Shown in pieces: positions 8,172-16,744 of a DNA stretch of 64,000 bases (position 1 is its first letter; the number at the start of each line of letters is the position of its first letter). The notes under the pieces are model-generated. The model saw only the letters and a list, made by a program, of their open reading frames with translations, searched no databases and was not told where the DNA came from. This DNA is from CAIXZV01 sp037446495 (GTDB lineage Bacteria > Chloroflexota > Limnocylindria > Limnocylindrales > CSP1-4). The position numbers and the translations under genes are program-made. The stretch covers positions 1-64,000 of the forward strand of contig JBBIIL010000006.1 in NCBI GenBank assembly GCA_037446495.1. Direction: 5' to 3'.

Positions 8172-8666
8172 TCAGGCCTCAGGCTCGGCCGGGTCGTCGT
8201 GCCAGAACCCCGCGAGGGCATCTGCGACCGCGCGCTGCTGTTCGACCGTCAACCGCTGCCCGAACTCGCGCTCGATGATCGGCAGGTGGGCTGCGAATCC
8301 CTCGTGCAGTCGCTTCCGTCCCGCCGGCGTGAGCACCACCTGCACGCCGCGGCGATCGCCGGGCACGGGCTCCCGCTGCACGAGACCGGCCTGCTCGACA
8401 CGATCCACGAGCCGCGTCATGCCGCTGCGCGTGAACAGCGCCCGCGCCTGGAGCTCCTGGATCCTCAGCCGCCCGTCGGGTGCATCAAAGAGCTGGGAGA
8501 GCACGTCGAGCCACGGGAGGGGGATGCCCGCCTTGGCGATGAGGTCGGGCTCGACCACGTGGAGCACGCGGGCACTCGCGTAGAGCACGCCCCGCCAGGC
8601 GTCGAACCAGAGGCTGTCGGTCGGGGTGGGCTCGTCGTTCTGCTTGGGCATGCCGCTGCTACTCAT
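8172..8666 (-). CDS. MarR-family transcription regulator
   Basis: 164 residues with the MarR winged-helix core: LPWLDVLSQLFDAPDGRLRIQEL, then the recognition helix FTRSGMTRLVDRVEQAGLV, then the wing EPVPGDRRGVQVVLTPAGR. It is divergent from the small monooxygenase and NmrA-like reductase genes across an unusually AT-rich 146-bp region with a promoter and inverted repeats, so it is probably their repressor and its own. Ligands are typically phenolic or electrophilic compounds; none can be inferred here. Confidence 0.85.
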   Translation of the reverse strand: MSSSGMPKQNDEPTPTDSLWFDAWRGVLYASARVLHVVEPDLIAKAGIPLPWLDVLSQLFDAPDGRLRIQELQARALFTRSGMTRLVDRVEQAGLVQREPVPGDRRGVQVVLTPAGRKRLHEGFAAHLPIIEREFGQRLTVEQQRAVADALAGFWHDDPAEPEA

Positions 8667-8704
8667 GGACCGAACTCTACAAGAACAGACGATGATCTGG
8701 CAAC

Positions 8705-8749
8705 TTCTGTCACAACAGTAGTTGACAATACAGAAACTGCATCTACAGT
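8705..8749 (+). promoter_or_regulatory. Promoter with overlapping candidate MarR operator
   Basis: TTGACA (8722-8727) and TACAGT (8744-8749) are spaced 16 bp. TTCTGT at 8705-8710 and ACAGAA at 8730-8735 form an inverted repeat across the -35, and CTGT-CACA-ACAG (8707-8718) is a shorter one. This is the expected layout for repression by the divergent MarR protein. Confidence 0.5.
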
Positions 8750-8812
8750 AAGAACAAGAGCAGGCGTCCTCAGGCTCGTCAGCCGGCGCTGCTACAACGG
8801 GAGAGACTCGAG

Positions 8813-9082
8813 ATGACCACGCTCTTCGTTCGCCACCAGGTCGCCGACTACGCCGCCTGGCGCGCGTTCTACTCGACCCTCGGGGAGATGCAGGCCCGCA
8901 ACGGTGTGCAGTCGCAGACCGTGTACCAGTCCGCAGACGACCCCAATGACGTCACCGTGACCCACGAGTTCGCGTCCCTCGACGCTGCGCGCGCCTTCAC
9001 CGGCAGCCCCGAGCTCCGGGAGGCGATGCACGAGGCAGGTGTCGCCGGCGCGCCGACGGTCTGGTTCACGACCCGCAGCTAG
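8813..9082 (+). CDS. Small antibiotic-biosynthesis-monooxygenase-like (dimeric alpha/beta barrel) protein
   Basis: An 89-residue protein with the ferredoxin-like ABM fold pattern: TTLFVRHQVADYAAWRAFY at the start, VYQSADDPNDVTVTHEFASLD in the middle, and a final strand PTVWFTTRS. GGGAGAG lies before the ATG. It is the first gene after the MarR-regulated promoter and lies upstream of an NmrA-like reductase, so the pair may detoxify or modify a small quinone or aromatic compound. This role is inference. No catalytic residue can be assigned. Confidence 0.6.
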   Translation: MTTLFVRHQVADYAAWRAFYSTLGEMQARNGVQSQTVYQSADDPNDVTVTHEFASLDAARAFTGSPELREAMHEAGVAGAPTVWFTTRS

Positions 9083-9177
9083 GCACGGGCACCCACCCCA
9101 CAGTGGCGTCGCGGACGAGCGGCGCCGGATCGGACCGCGCGGCCGGGCGGGTCGCGCGGTCCCGAAGGAGACATCAC

Positions 9178-10065
9178 ATGTCGAACACGATTCTCGTCGT
9201 CGGCGCGACGGGCAACGTCGGCGGCGGCGTCCTCAGCGCGCTCGTGGCGCGCGGTGTCTCGGTGCGAGGCCTGGCGCGGACCATCGACGGCGCGACAGCA
9301 CTCGAGGCGGCCGGCGCCGACGCCGCCATCGGGGACCTTGCCGATCCCGGCTCGCTCGGACACGCCTTCGATGGCGTGGACTCGGTGTTTATCGTGACTC
9401 GCGGCACCGAGGAGCAGGTTGAGCTGGCGGCGAATGCCATCGCGGTCGCCAAGCGGGCCGGCGTCCGCCGGATCGTCCGCTCGTCGGCGTTCGTGCCGGA
9501 GCCCGCGCTCGACACCACGCTGGGCCGCCAGCACGCCGAGATCGATGCGCTCGTCCGCGACTGCGGCGTCCCGTCCACCATCATTCGACCCACATTCTTC
9601 ATGCAGAATCTGCTCGGGATGGCTCGCGCCGTGGCGGACCACGGCGTCCTGTGCATTCCATTCGGCGTCGGCAGCGCGGGCATCGTGGACGTCCGCGACA
9701 TTGTGGACGTGGCCGTGGAGACGCTTCTGACCGACGGCCACGAGGGCGCCACCTACACACTCACCGGGCCTGCATCGGTCTCGATGCGAGAGGTGGCGGC
9801 CACGCTCTCGAGCCAGCTGGGCCGAGAGATCGCCTACGTCGACGTGCCGGTCTCCGCCGGTGTCGAGGCGTTGGAGGGCATGGGCATGTCCCCGTTCATG
9901 GCCGGCACCTTCGGCGAGCTGTTCGTCAACTTCGCGGCCGGCGGCGCCGACCGGGCGACCGACGACGTCGAGCGCGTAACGGGCCACAGGGCGAGGTCGA
10001 TTGCCGACTTCGTGCGAGACTACGCGCCGGTCTTCGCCGGCCAGGCTACCGCGCCCGTCGCCTGA
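9178..10065 (+). CDS. NmrA-like NAD(P)-binding reductase/epimerase
   Basis: 295 residues of the atypical SDR class. The dinucleotide motif GATGNVGGG is at residues 9-17, followed by the acidic turn of the second strand and DSVFIVTRG. RPTFFMQNLLGM in the middle is characteristic of NmrA/QOR2-type proteins, which often lack the SDR catalytic Tyr-Lys pair. GAAGGAGA precedes the ATG at 9178; the longer frame from 9103 is not needed. It follows the small ABM-like gene and presumably shares its promoter and MarR control. It may act as a quinone reductase or a redox sensor. Confidence 0.78.
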   Translation: MSNTILVVGATGNVGGGVLSALVARGVSVRGLARTIDGATALEAAGADAAIGDLADPGSLGHAFDGVDSVFIVTRGTEEQVELAANAIAVAKRAGVRRIVRSSAFVPEPALDTTLGRQHAEIDALVRDCGVPSTIIRPTFFMQNLLGMARAVADHGVLCIPFGVGSAGIVDVRDIVDVAVETLLTDGHEGATYTLTGPASVSMREVAATLSSQLGREIAYVDVPVSAGVEALEGMGMSPFMAGTFGELFVNFAAGGADRATDDVERVTGHRARSIADFVRDYAPVFAGQATAPVA

Positions 10066-10082
10066 GGCGATCCGACGCCGCC

Positions 10083-10109
10083 GGCGGGCCCCAGCGGTGG
10101 GGGCCCGCC
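10083..10109. terminator. 10-bp GC hairpin, terminator-like
   Basis: Perfect arms 10083-10092 and 10100-10109 with a 7-nt loop, right after the reductase gene. Confidence 0.6.
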
Positions 10110-10229
10110 GCGTCTCCGGGGGTTCGCCCGCGGACGGAACGCCTCGTGCTCGGGCCGTCGAGCAGGGGGCGGTCGCCGCCGCAGCCTAACGCCCGACCAT
10201 CCCGTCACGCCCGTCTCGGTGCCCCCGCG

Positions 10230-10235
10230 TACACT
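10230..10235 (+). promoter_or_regulatory. -10 box TACACT of cphA
   Basis: TACACT gives a transcription start near 10242. A short leader then contains GGGAGGAGGG before the GTG at 10264. No -35 is visible. Confidence 0.45.
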
Positions 10236-10263
10236 CCGGGTCCAAGGCGGGAGGAGGGCGAAC

Positions 10264-13203
10264 GTGGCGCAGGCGGACGACACACCGCGGAAGCGGGCGA
10301 GCAAGGCGGCTCGCGAGGGCGACGCGAGCGGGACGCCGCCGAAGACGACGACCCGGCGAGGCACGAAGGCGAAGCAGGCGGAGCCGACCGAGCCCGAGCC
10401 CGGCGCCACCGCTGCCGAGCCCCGCCCCGAGCCCGACGCCACCGCTGCCGAGCCCCGCCCGGAGCCCACGCTGCGCATCCTCGAGACCCGCGTCTATCGC
10501 GGCCCCAACTACTGGGCGCGCGAGCCCATGGTCCGCATGGTCGTGGACCTCGGCACGCTCGAGCAGTTCCCCTCCAGCAAGATTCCCGGGTTCGTCGAGG
10601 CGCTCGAGCGGCTGATGCCGTCGCTCGAGGACCACGCCTGCTCGCTGGGCCGCCGCGGCGGCTTCCTGACCCGGCTCCGCGAGGGCACCTGGGCGGGCCA
10701 CGTGGCCGAGCACATCGCGCTCGAGCTCCAGAACCTCGCCGGCACGCCGGTCCGCCACGGCAAGACGCGCGGCGCCGGCGCGGACGGCCGCTACGACGTG
10801 CTCTTCGAGTACCGCGAGGAGCAGGTGGGCATCGAGGCCGGGCGCAAGGCCGTCCGCCTGGTGAACCACCTCGTGGCGCCCGAGGCCCCGGAGCACGCGT
10901 TCGAGTTCGAAGCCGAGCTCGAGGACCTCATCCACAGCGCTGAGCGGCTTGCCTTCGGGCCGTCCACCCGCTCGCTGCTGGACGAGGCGGCCATCCGTGA
11001 CATCCCGTCCATGCGCCTCGATCGCTACAGCCTCGTCCAGCTGGGCCAGGGCGTCCACCAGCAGCGCATCCGGGCCACCATGACCAGCCGCACCAGCGGC
11101 ATTGCAGTGGACATCGCGTCCGACAAGAAGCTCACCAACAGGCTGCTCGACTCGGCCGGCATGCCCGTCCCGCGCTCCGAGGTCGTGGACAACGAGGACG
11201 ATGCGGTCGCCGCCGCCCGCCGCCTCGGCTACCCGGTCGTGGTCAAGCCGCTCGACGGCAACCACGGCCGCGGGGTCGCGCTTGACCTGCGGGACGAGGC
11301 CGCCGTCCGCGGTGCCTTCCCCGAGGCCTATCGCCAGAGCCGCTCCCGCGACGTCATCGTCGAGACGTACATCACCGGGCGGGACTACCGCTGCCTGGTC
11401 ATCGGCGGCCGGCTGGTCGCGGTGGCGGAGCGCGTCCCCGCGAGCGTGACCGGCGACGGCAAGCGGACAATCCGCGAGCTGGTGGACGAGACGAACCTGG
11501 ACCCGCGCCGGGGCATCGGCCACGAGAAGGTCCTCACGCGGATCAAGCTCGACGCCAACGCCGAGGAGGTCCTCGAGGGCCAGGGCTTCACGCCGGACTC
11601 GGTCGCTCCCAAGGGCGCGTTCGTCAAGCTCGCGCTGACCGGCAACATGAGCACCGGCGGCACCTCGATCGACCGCACCTTCGAGGCCCACCCGGACAAC
11701 GTGGAGATCGCCGAGACGGCGGCCCGCGTGGTGGGGCTCGACATCGCGGGCATCGACTTCATCTGCCCCGACATCACCGAGGCGGTGCGCGAGACCGGCG
11801 GCGGGATCGTGGAGGTCAACGCAGCCCCCGGATTCCGCATGCACACGCACCCCACCGAGGGCGAGCCGCAGTACGTGGCGAAGCCGGTGATGGACCTGCT
11901 GTTCCCGCCCGGCAGCCCGTCCCGGATCCCGATCATCGCCGTCACCGGGACGAACGGCAAGACGACCACGGTCCGGATGACGGCCCACATCCTCAAGCTG
12001 ATGGGCCGCCGCGTCGGCGTGACGTCCACGGACGGGATCGTCATCGACGGGCGGATCATGAAGCGCGGCGACATGTCGGGCCCCAGGTCCGCCCAGATGG
12101 TGCTCCAGAACCCCACCGTGGACACGGCGGTGTTCGAGGTGGCGCGGGGCGGCATCCTGCGCGAGGGCCTGGGCTACGACCGCAACGACGTGGCGGTGGT
12201 CACCAACGTCACCGCAGATCACTTGGGCCTCGGCGGGATCGACACGATCGCGCAGCTCGCCAACGTGAAGGGCGTGCTGGTGGACGCCGTCCCGCGCTCG
12301 GGCACGGCGGTGCTCAATGCCGACGACCCGCACGTCTACCGGATGGGCCGCCGCTGCGACGGCCGTGTCGTCCTGTTCACGATGCAGAAGGCGAAGGGCG
12401 AGGACGGCTACGACCGCGTGGACGGCCACACCAACCGCGGCAACGCGGCGTTCTGCCTCGAGGACACGTCCCAGGGCGAGCTGATGGTCCTCAAGCACGG
12501 CCCGCGCAAGATGCCCGTGGTCTACACGCACCTCGTCCCGGCGACGTTCAACGGTCGCGCCCGGATGAACGTGGCGAACGCGCTGGCCGCCGCTGCCGCC
12601 GCGTGGTCCGCAGGGGCCCACCTTCACGACATCCGCCAGGGTCTGCGCACGTTCACCACCTCGTTCCTCCAGGCGCCGGGGCGGCTCAACCTCGTCGAGG
12701 CGGGCGGGATCCGCGTGGTCATCGACTACTGCCACAACGTGGACGGCATGCGCAACCTGGCCGACTTCGCGAACCGGATGATGGAGGAGCCCGCGCCCGG
12801 CGGCGGCAAGACCATCCGGCACGGACGCGCCATCGCGGTGATCGGCATCCCGGGCGACCGGCGCGACGTGGACCAGCGCGAGTACGGCGCCTGGGCCTCC
12901 ACCGCGTTCGACGAGATCGTCATCCGCGAGGACCGCAACCGGCGGGGTCGCCCACCCGGCGAGGCGGCCTCGAACGTGTCCGACGGGATCCACGCCAAGA
13001 TGGCGAGGCACGAGGCGCGGACGACGCGCGTCGAGAAGATCCTCGACGAGGCGGCCGCTGTGCACCGCGCGCTCCACCAGGCGGTGCCGGGCGACCTGGT
13101 GGTGGTCTGCGCCGACGACACCGCGGGCGTGTACCGCGAGGCCATGGCGCTCGGCCGCGGCCAGGGCGGGACCGCCTACGCCGATCCGGGCGAACTGGAG
13201 TAG
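10264..13203 (+). CDS. cphA: Cyanophycin synthetase
   Basis: 979 residues, about 100 longer than typical CphA. Residues 1-75 are a low-complexity Ala/Glu/Pro-rich extension containing a repeated ATAAEPRPEP unit. The CphA N-terminal domain starts with RILETRVYRGPNYWA. The ATP-grasp domain runs from about 283 (SDKKLTNRLLDSAGMPVP) to 545 and adds one of the two amino acids. The Mur-ligase-like domain has its P-loop TGTNGKTT at 560-567, with NADDPHVYR and YCHNVDGMRNL further on. It makes multi-L-arginyl-poly-L-aspartate from Asp, Arg and ATP. GTG with a strong ribosome binding site is preferred over the upstream GTG at 10219, which precedes the promoter hexamer. Confidence 0.93.
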   Translation: MAQADDTPRKRASKAAREGDASGTPPKTTTRRGTKAKQAEPTEPEPGATAAEPRPEPDATAAEPRPEPTLRILETRVYRGPNYWAREPMVRMVVDLGTLEQFPSSKIPGFVEALERLMPSLEDHACSLGRRGGFLTRLREGTWAGHVAEHIALELQNLAGTPVRHGKTRGAGADGRYDVLFEYREEQVGIEAGRKAVRLVNHLVAPEAPEHAFEFEAELEDLIHSAERLAFGPSTRSLLDEAAIRDIPSMRLDRYSLVQLGQGVHQQRIRATMTSRTSGIAVDIASDKKLTNRLLDSAGMPVPRSEVVDNEDDAVAAARRLGYPVVVKPLDGNHGRGVALDLRDEAAVRGAFPEAYRQSRSRDVIVETYITGRDYRCLVIGGRLVAVAERVPASVTGDGKRTIRELVDETNLDPRRGIGHEKVLTRIKLDANAEEVLEGQGFTPDSVAPKGAFVKLALTGNMSTGGTSIDRTFEAHPDNVEIAETAARVVGLDIAGIDFICPDITEAVRETGGGIVEVNAAPGFRMHTHPTEGEPQYVAKPVMDLLFPPGSPSRIPIIAVTGTNGKTTTVRMTAHILKLMGRRVGVTSTDGIVIDGRIMKRGDMSGPRSAQMVLQNPTVDTAVFEVARGGILREGLGYDRNDVAVVTNVTADHLGLGGIDTIAQLANVKGVLVDAVPRSGTAVLNADDPHVYRMGRRCDGRVVLFTMQKAKGEDGYDRVDGHTNRGNAAFCLEDTSQGELMVLKHGPRKMPVVYTHLVPATFNGRARMNVANALAAAAAAWSAGAHLHDIRQGLRTFTTSFLQAPGRLNLVEAGGIRVVIDYCHNVDGMRNLADFANRMMEEPAPGGGKTIRHGRAIAVIGIPGDRRDVDQREYGAWASTAFDEIVIREDRNRRGRPPGEAASNVSDGIHAKMARHEARTTRVEKILDEAAAVHRALHQAVPGDLVVVCADDTAGVYREAMALGRGQGGTAYADPGELE

Positions 13204-13246
13204 CCGGCCGAGGCCCGAGGGGCCGGTGCGCCCCCCCGTCAGGCTC

Positions 13247-13555
13247 TCAGTGGGCGACGGCCCTGCGGCGACGGTAGAGTGCGCCCGCCACGATGAACGG
13301 CTCGGCGACCAGGACCAGGATGAGGAGCACCAGTCCGATCTGCGCCGCCTGCTGGCCCAGCAGGAAGTACAGGACCACGACGCCGAACATCATCAGCCCG
13401 CCCCCGATGAAGAACGCGAGCAGCCAGGTCGCGGCCCAGGTGGCGATGAAGTCGGCGGTGCCGCTGGACTTGCGCTGTGCGTTGGCGACCAGCCACACGG
13501 CCGAGACGGCGGCGATGGCGACGATGACCCAGAGCGCGATGTCGAACGGGCGCAT
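13247..13555 (-). CDS. Small membrane protein, unknown
   Basis: 102 residues, with hydrophobic segments at about 5-23, 38-65 and 72-92, and a basic C-terminus (YRRRRAVAH). I do not recognise the family; the last two segments resemble generic PLDc_N-like or DUF helices. It is convergent with cphA and upstream of, but separate from, the Mur-ligase paralogue. GGGGA lies before the ATG. It is a plausible real gene because the hydrophobic pattern is clean and the frame is closed at both ends. Confidence 0.55.
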   Translation of the reverse strand: MRPFDIALWVIVAIAAVSAVWLVANAQRKSSGTADFIATWAATWLLAFFIGGGLMMFGVVVLYFLLGQQAAQIGLVLLILVLVAEPFIVAGALYRRRRAVAH

Positions 13556-13711
13556 GACCGAGGTCCCCTGTGACGGCCGCAGGGCCGAGCAGATCCCAAT
13601 GGCTCACCGCCGAGGGGGCCGGCACGGGCCGATGATCGGGTGCGAGCCCTCGATGCCGAAAGGGTCACCCGGACACTGCGTTGCGGGCGCCTCGGCCCGC
13701 GTTTGACGTGC

Positions 13712-15406
13712 CTACCGGTCCCCAGCCGAGGCGGCCACGGGGTCGAGGAGCGGCTTCGCGCCTAGCCGGGCCAGCAGCTCGAAGACCTCCGCACGCTGCT
13801 CGTGGCAGAACAGGACCACGACGCGCGGGTGGCCGGTGGCCGCATCGCCGGTCAGCTCGGCCTCGAGCGCGGCGGTCTCGGTGGGGTGGACGGGCACGTG
13901 GCCCGCGTCCATGCCCGCGTCGGCCAGACCCTCGCGCAGGAGCCGCAGGACGTCGTCCGGCCCGCGCCCCCGCAGGTACGTGCGCGTCTCCTTCAGCACC
14001 ACGCGGTCCGCCAGGTCGCCTGAGATGCGCCCGACGCCGATGAGCGTGTCGTCGGGACGGTCGCCCGCGGTGCCGATGATGGCCGTGACGGGCGCGCCCG
14101 CCGCCAGACCGCGCGCGACATGGAGGATCGCCTCGGCGCCCGCCTCGTTGTGGGCGAAGTCCACGATCACCGTCGCGAGGCCGAGCGTGAACAGGTTGAG
14201 CCGCCCGGGCGACAGCTCGGGCGAGGGGTGGAAGTCCCGGAGGCCGGCGGCCACCTGCTCGAGCGTCGCGCCCAGCGCCCGGGCACCCGCGGCAGCCGCG
14301 AGGGCGTTCGCCACGTTGTGCCGCGCGAGGCCCCCGAGGGTGATCGGCACGTCGGCGACCGCCACAAGCGGTCGGACCGTCCCGCCGTTCCGCTCCACGA
14401 GAGCGCCGTTCATGACGGCGTATGACCGCTCGTGGGCGCGCCTCGCCTTCGCCCGCGCGGCCGGACCCGCTGCGAGCGTGAACCAGGCCACGTTCGCGCG
14501 CACGCGGCGGGCCACCGCGGCGGCGAGCGGGTCGTCGGCGTTGAGGACCACCCAGCCATCCGGGCGCGTGACCCGGCAGACGGTGGCCTTGACCTCGGCG
14601 AGCTCGGCGAGGGTGTGGATGCCGGCGATGTCCAGATGGTCGGAGCTGATGTTCGTGAGGACTGACACGTCGTTCGACTCGTACCCCATGCCCCGCTGGA
14701 TCAGGCCGCCGCGCGCGGTCTCGAGGACGGCCACGTCCACGTCATCGCGGCTCAGGATCGCTGCCGCGCCGCCCGGCCCCGTCCAGTCGCCCGGCTCGAC
14801 CATCTGCCCGTCCACCAGGATCCCGTCGGACGTCGTGGTGCCCACGCGGCGTCCTGCCAGCCGCAGGATGTGGGTGACCAGCCGCGTCACGGTGGACTTG
14901 CCGTTGGTGCCCGTGATGGAGATCACCGGCATGCGCCGCGCGTCGTCGCGGATCCACGCTGGGGGCGTGGTGCGCGCCGCCGCGATCCTCGCGGCCCAGC
15001 CCGCGAGCCAGCGCGCCTGTGTGTTCGTCAGGCGCACCCGGCGGCCAGTCGAGACGGAGCGCGTGGCGAGGTCCACGGCCGCCTCGGCGATCGTCCTTGC
15101 GCGCTCGGCGCCTGCGAACGGGTATGTGACGATCCAGCGGCCCTCGTCCGCCGCACGGTGGACGCGCACCGGCCCCCCGCCCTCGCCGTGCTCGGCGCGC
15201 AGGCGCCGTGTCCAGGACACGAGGTCGGTCACGGCGTCCGGCCACTCGCGAGCCGGAACCGTCCGCCCGAGCCGCACGAGGCTCCCGTCGCCCGTCCGCG
15301 ACCCTTGCCACGCGCGCCTCCGGCCCACCGCCACCTCGACCTTCACCACCGGCTCGAGCCGGTACACGGAGGGTCCGTCCAGGAGGCGGATCTCGACAAG
15401 TCTCAT
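13712..15406 (-). CDS. Mur-ligase-type CphA paralogue lacking ATP-grasp
   Basis: 564 residues. The C-terminal two thirds match the Mur half of cyanophycin synthetase: P-loop TGTNGKSTVTR, GTTTSDGILVDG, ARGGLIQRGMGY, LTNISSDHLDI, NADDPLAAAV and VDFAHNEAGAEAIL. The N-terminus (MRLVEIRLLDGPSVYRLEP) looks like a diverged form of the first strand of the CphA N-domain, but the ATP-grasp domain is absent. It could be an accessory ligase of cyanophycin or of another isopeptide. Lacking ATP-grasp it cannot by itself make the usual two-residue polymer (inference). TATCCT 9 nt upstream of the ATG indicates a leaderless start. It is divergent from the M20 peptidase. Confidence 0.82.
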   Translation of the reverse strand: MRLVEIRLLDGPSVYRLEPVVKVEVAVGRRRAWQGSRTGDGSLVRLGRTVPAREWPDAVTDLVSWTRRLRAEHGEGGGPVRVHRAADEGRWIVTYPFAGAERARTIAEAAVDLATRSVSTGRRVRLTNTQARWLAGWAARIAAARTTPPAWIRDDARRMPVISITGTNGKSTVTRLVTHILRLAGRRVGTTTSDGILVDGQMVEPGDWTGPGGAAAILSRDDVDVAVLETARGGLIQRGMGYESNDVSVLTNISSDHLDIAGIHTLAELAEVKATVCRVTRPDGWVVLNADDPLAAAVARRVRANVAWFTLAAGPAARAKARRAHERSYAVMNGALVERNGGTVRPLVAVADVPITLGGLARHNVANALAAAAGARALGATLEQVAAGLRDFHPSPELSPGRLNLFTLGLATVIVDFAHNEAGAEAILHVARGLAAGAPVTAIIGTAGDRPDDTLIGVGRISGDLADRVVLKETRTYLRGRGPDDVLRLLREGLADAGMDAGHVPVHPTETAALEAELTGDAATGHPRVVVLFCHEQRAEVFELLARLGAKPLLDPVAASAGDR

Positions 15407-15415
15407 GGTCCGCGC

Positions 15416-15421
15416 AGGATA
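15416..15421 (-). promoter_or_regulatory. -10 box TATCCT, leaderless start of the Mur-ligase gene
   Basis: On the minus strand TATCCT lies 9 nt before the ATG at 15406, with no -35 or ribosome binding site. Confidence 0.5.
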
Positions 15422-15488
15422 CGCTCGGCGAAGGCGCCGGCGAGAGGCCACGTCGCCCCGGCCGGGACGGCATGGCCCGCCAGGCGGG

Positions 15489-15494
15489 TAGACT
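15489..15494 (+). promoter_or_regulatory. -10 box TAGACT, leaderless start of the M20 peptidase
   Basis: TAGACT lies 8 nt before the ATG at 15503. Hexamer and spacing are identical to those of cphB. Confidence 0.55.
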
Positions 15495-15502
15495 CCCCGG
15501 TC

Positions 15503-16744
15503 ATGGAGCCCACTGTCACCGACCACGAGCTCGCAGCGGTCCGCGAGGTCCTCGAGCGCTCCTATCCCGACTACCTCGCCGACTTGGAGCGCCTGGTCAA
15601 CACGGACTGCGGCAGCTACACGAAGGCTGGGGTGGACGCGGTCGGCCGATGGGCGGCGGAGCGCCTCCGCGAGCTGGGCGCACACGTCACGTCCCACCCC
15701 AACGACTTGGGCCTGGGCAGCACGGTCATCGGCGAGTTCGCGGGCGCAGACCCGAACGGTCCCACGCTCCTGTGCATCGGCCACATGGACACCGTGTTCG
15801 ACGAGGGGACCGCGGCCGAGCGCCCCTTCCGCATCGAGGGCGGGATCGCCACTGGCCCGGGCGTCACCGACATGAAGAGCGGGTTCCTGACCGGCCTGTA
15901 CGCGATCGGCGCGCTGCGCGAGGCGGTCGGCGGGCTGCCGCTGGCGCGCCTCGTGTTCCTCGCCAACCCCGACGAGGAGATCGGGTCGCCCGCATCCACG
16001 CCGCACGTGCAGCAGATCGCCGCCGAGTCCGACGCGTGCCTCGTGTTCGAGTGCGCACGCGCAAACGGCGACATCGTGTCCAGCCGCAAGGGCACCATCG
16101 ACCTCGTGATCACCGCGGGCGGCAAGGCGTCGCACGCGGGCGTCGAGCCCGAGAAGGGGCGCAGCGCCATCCTCGAGGCGGCGCGGCTCATCACCGACCT
16201 CCACGCCCTCAACGGGCGCTGGCCGGGCGTGACCGTCAACGTGGGCGTCGTGGAGGGCGGGACGCGTCCGAACGTAGTGGCCGAGCGGTGTCAGCTGCAG
16301 GTGGACGTGCGCTCGGTCACCGGCCATGGGCTCGAGGCGGCTGAGGCCGCGATCGCCGGATTGACGGCAACCTCGCGCGCCGTCCCAGACGTCACCCTCA
16401 CGGTCGAGGAGACCAGCCGCCACTGGCCGATGGAGAAGCTCGAGCGATCAGCGCGCCTCACCGACCACGCAATCGCGATCGCGGCCAGCCTCGGGATCGA
16501 GCTGCGCGACGCCGCGACCGGCGGTGCCTCGGACGCGAACACCACCGCGGGGATGGGCGTCCCGACGATCGATGGCCTGGGGCCGATCGGCGGGCTGGAC
16601 CACTCCCCGGGCGAGTACCTCGAGCTCGCCTCGATCGTGCCGCGGACCACGCTCCTCGCCGGGCTGATCGCGGCCATCGGCCGGGACCCGGAGGTCCGCG
16701 CCTGGGCTGGCGAGCGCCGGGCGAACGCTACGCCAGCCCCGTGA
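15503..16744 (+). CDS. M20-family metallopeptidase (CPG2-like)
   Basis: 413 residues with the di-zinc M20 layout. GHMDTVF has His94 and Asp96, which are a zinc ligand and a catalytic residue. NPDEEIGS supplies the catalytic Glu and bridging region, ECARANGD another ligand, and GLDHSPGE the last His. The lid domain (GKASHAGVEPEKG) is present. The family includes carboxypeptidase G2 and dipeptidases. Its place between cyanophycin genes and amino-acid export and GGT genes suggests it hydrolyses a small peptide or isopeptide, possibly the cyanophycin dipeptide (inference). It shares the cphB type of promoter. Its 3' end overlaps the azlD-like gene by 17 bp. Confidence 0.87.
   Translation: MEPTVTDHELAAVREVLERSYPDYLADLERLVNTDCGSYTKAGVDAVGRWAAERLRELGAHVTSHPNDLGLGSTVIGEFAGADPNGPTLLCIGHMDTVFDEGTAAERPFRIEGGIATGPGVTDMKSGFLTGLYAIGALREAVGGLPLARLVFLANPDEEIGSPASTPHVQQIAAESDACLVFECARANGDIVSSRKGTIDLVITAGGKASHAGVEPEKGRSAILEAARLITDLHALNGRWPGVTVNVGVVEGGTRPNVVAERCQLQVDVRSVTGHGLEAAEAAIAGLTATSRAVPDVTLTVEETSRHWPMEKLERSARLTDHAIAIAASLGIELRDAATGGASDANTTAGMGVPTIDGLGPIGGLDHSPGEYLELASIVPRTTLLAGLIAAIGRDPEVRAWAGERRANATPAP

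Noticed and set aside
10186..13077. Very long open frames on the strand opposite cphA (and similar ones opposite the MFS, trp and glutamate dehydrogenase genes, such as 20209-22725 and 57652-60471)
   Set aside because: They are Arg/Ala/Gly/Asp-rich mirror frames typical of about 70 percent GC DNA. They lack ribosome binding sites, domains and membrane patterns, and they lie wholly over clear genes.
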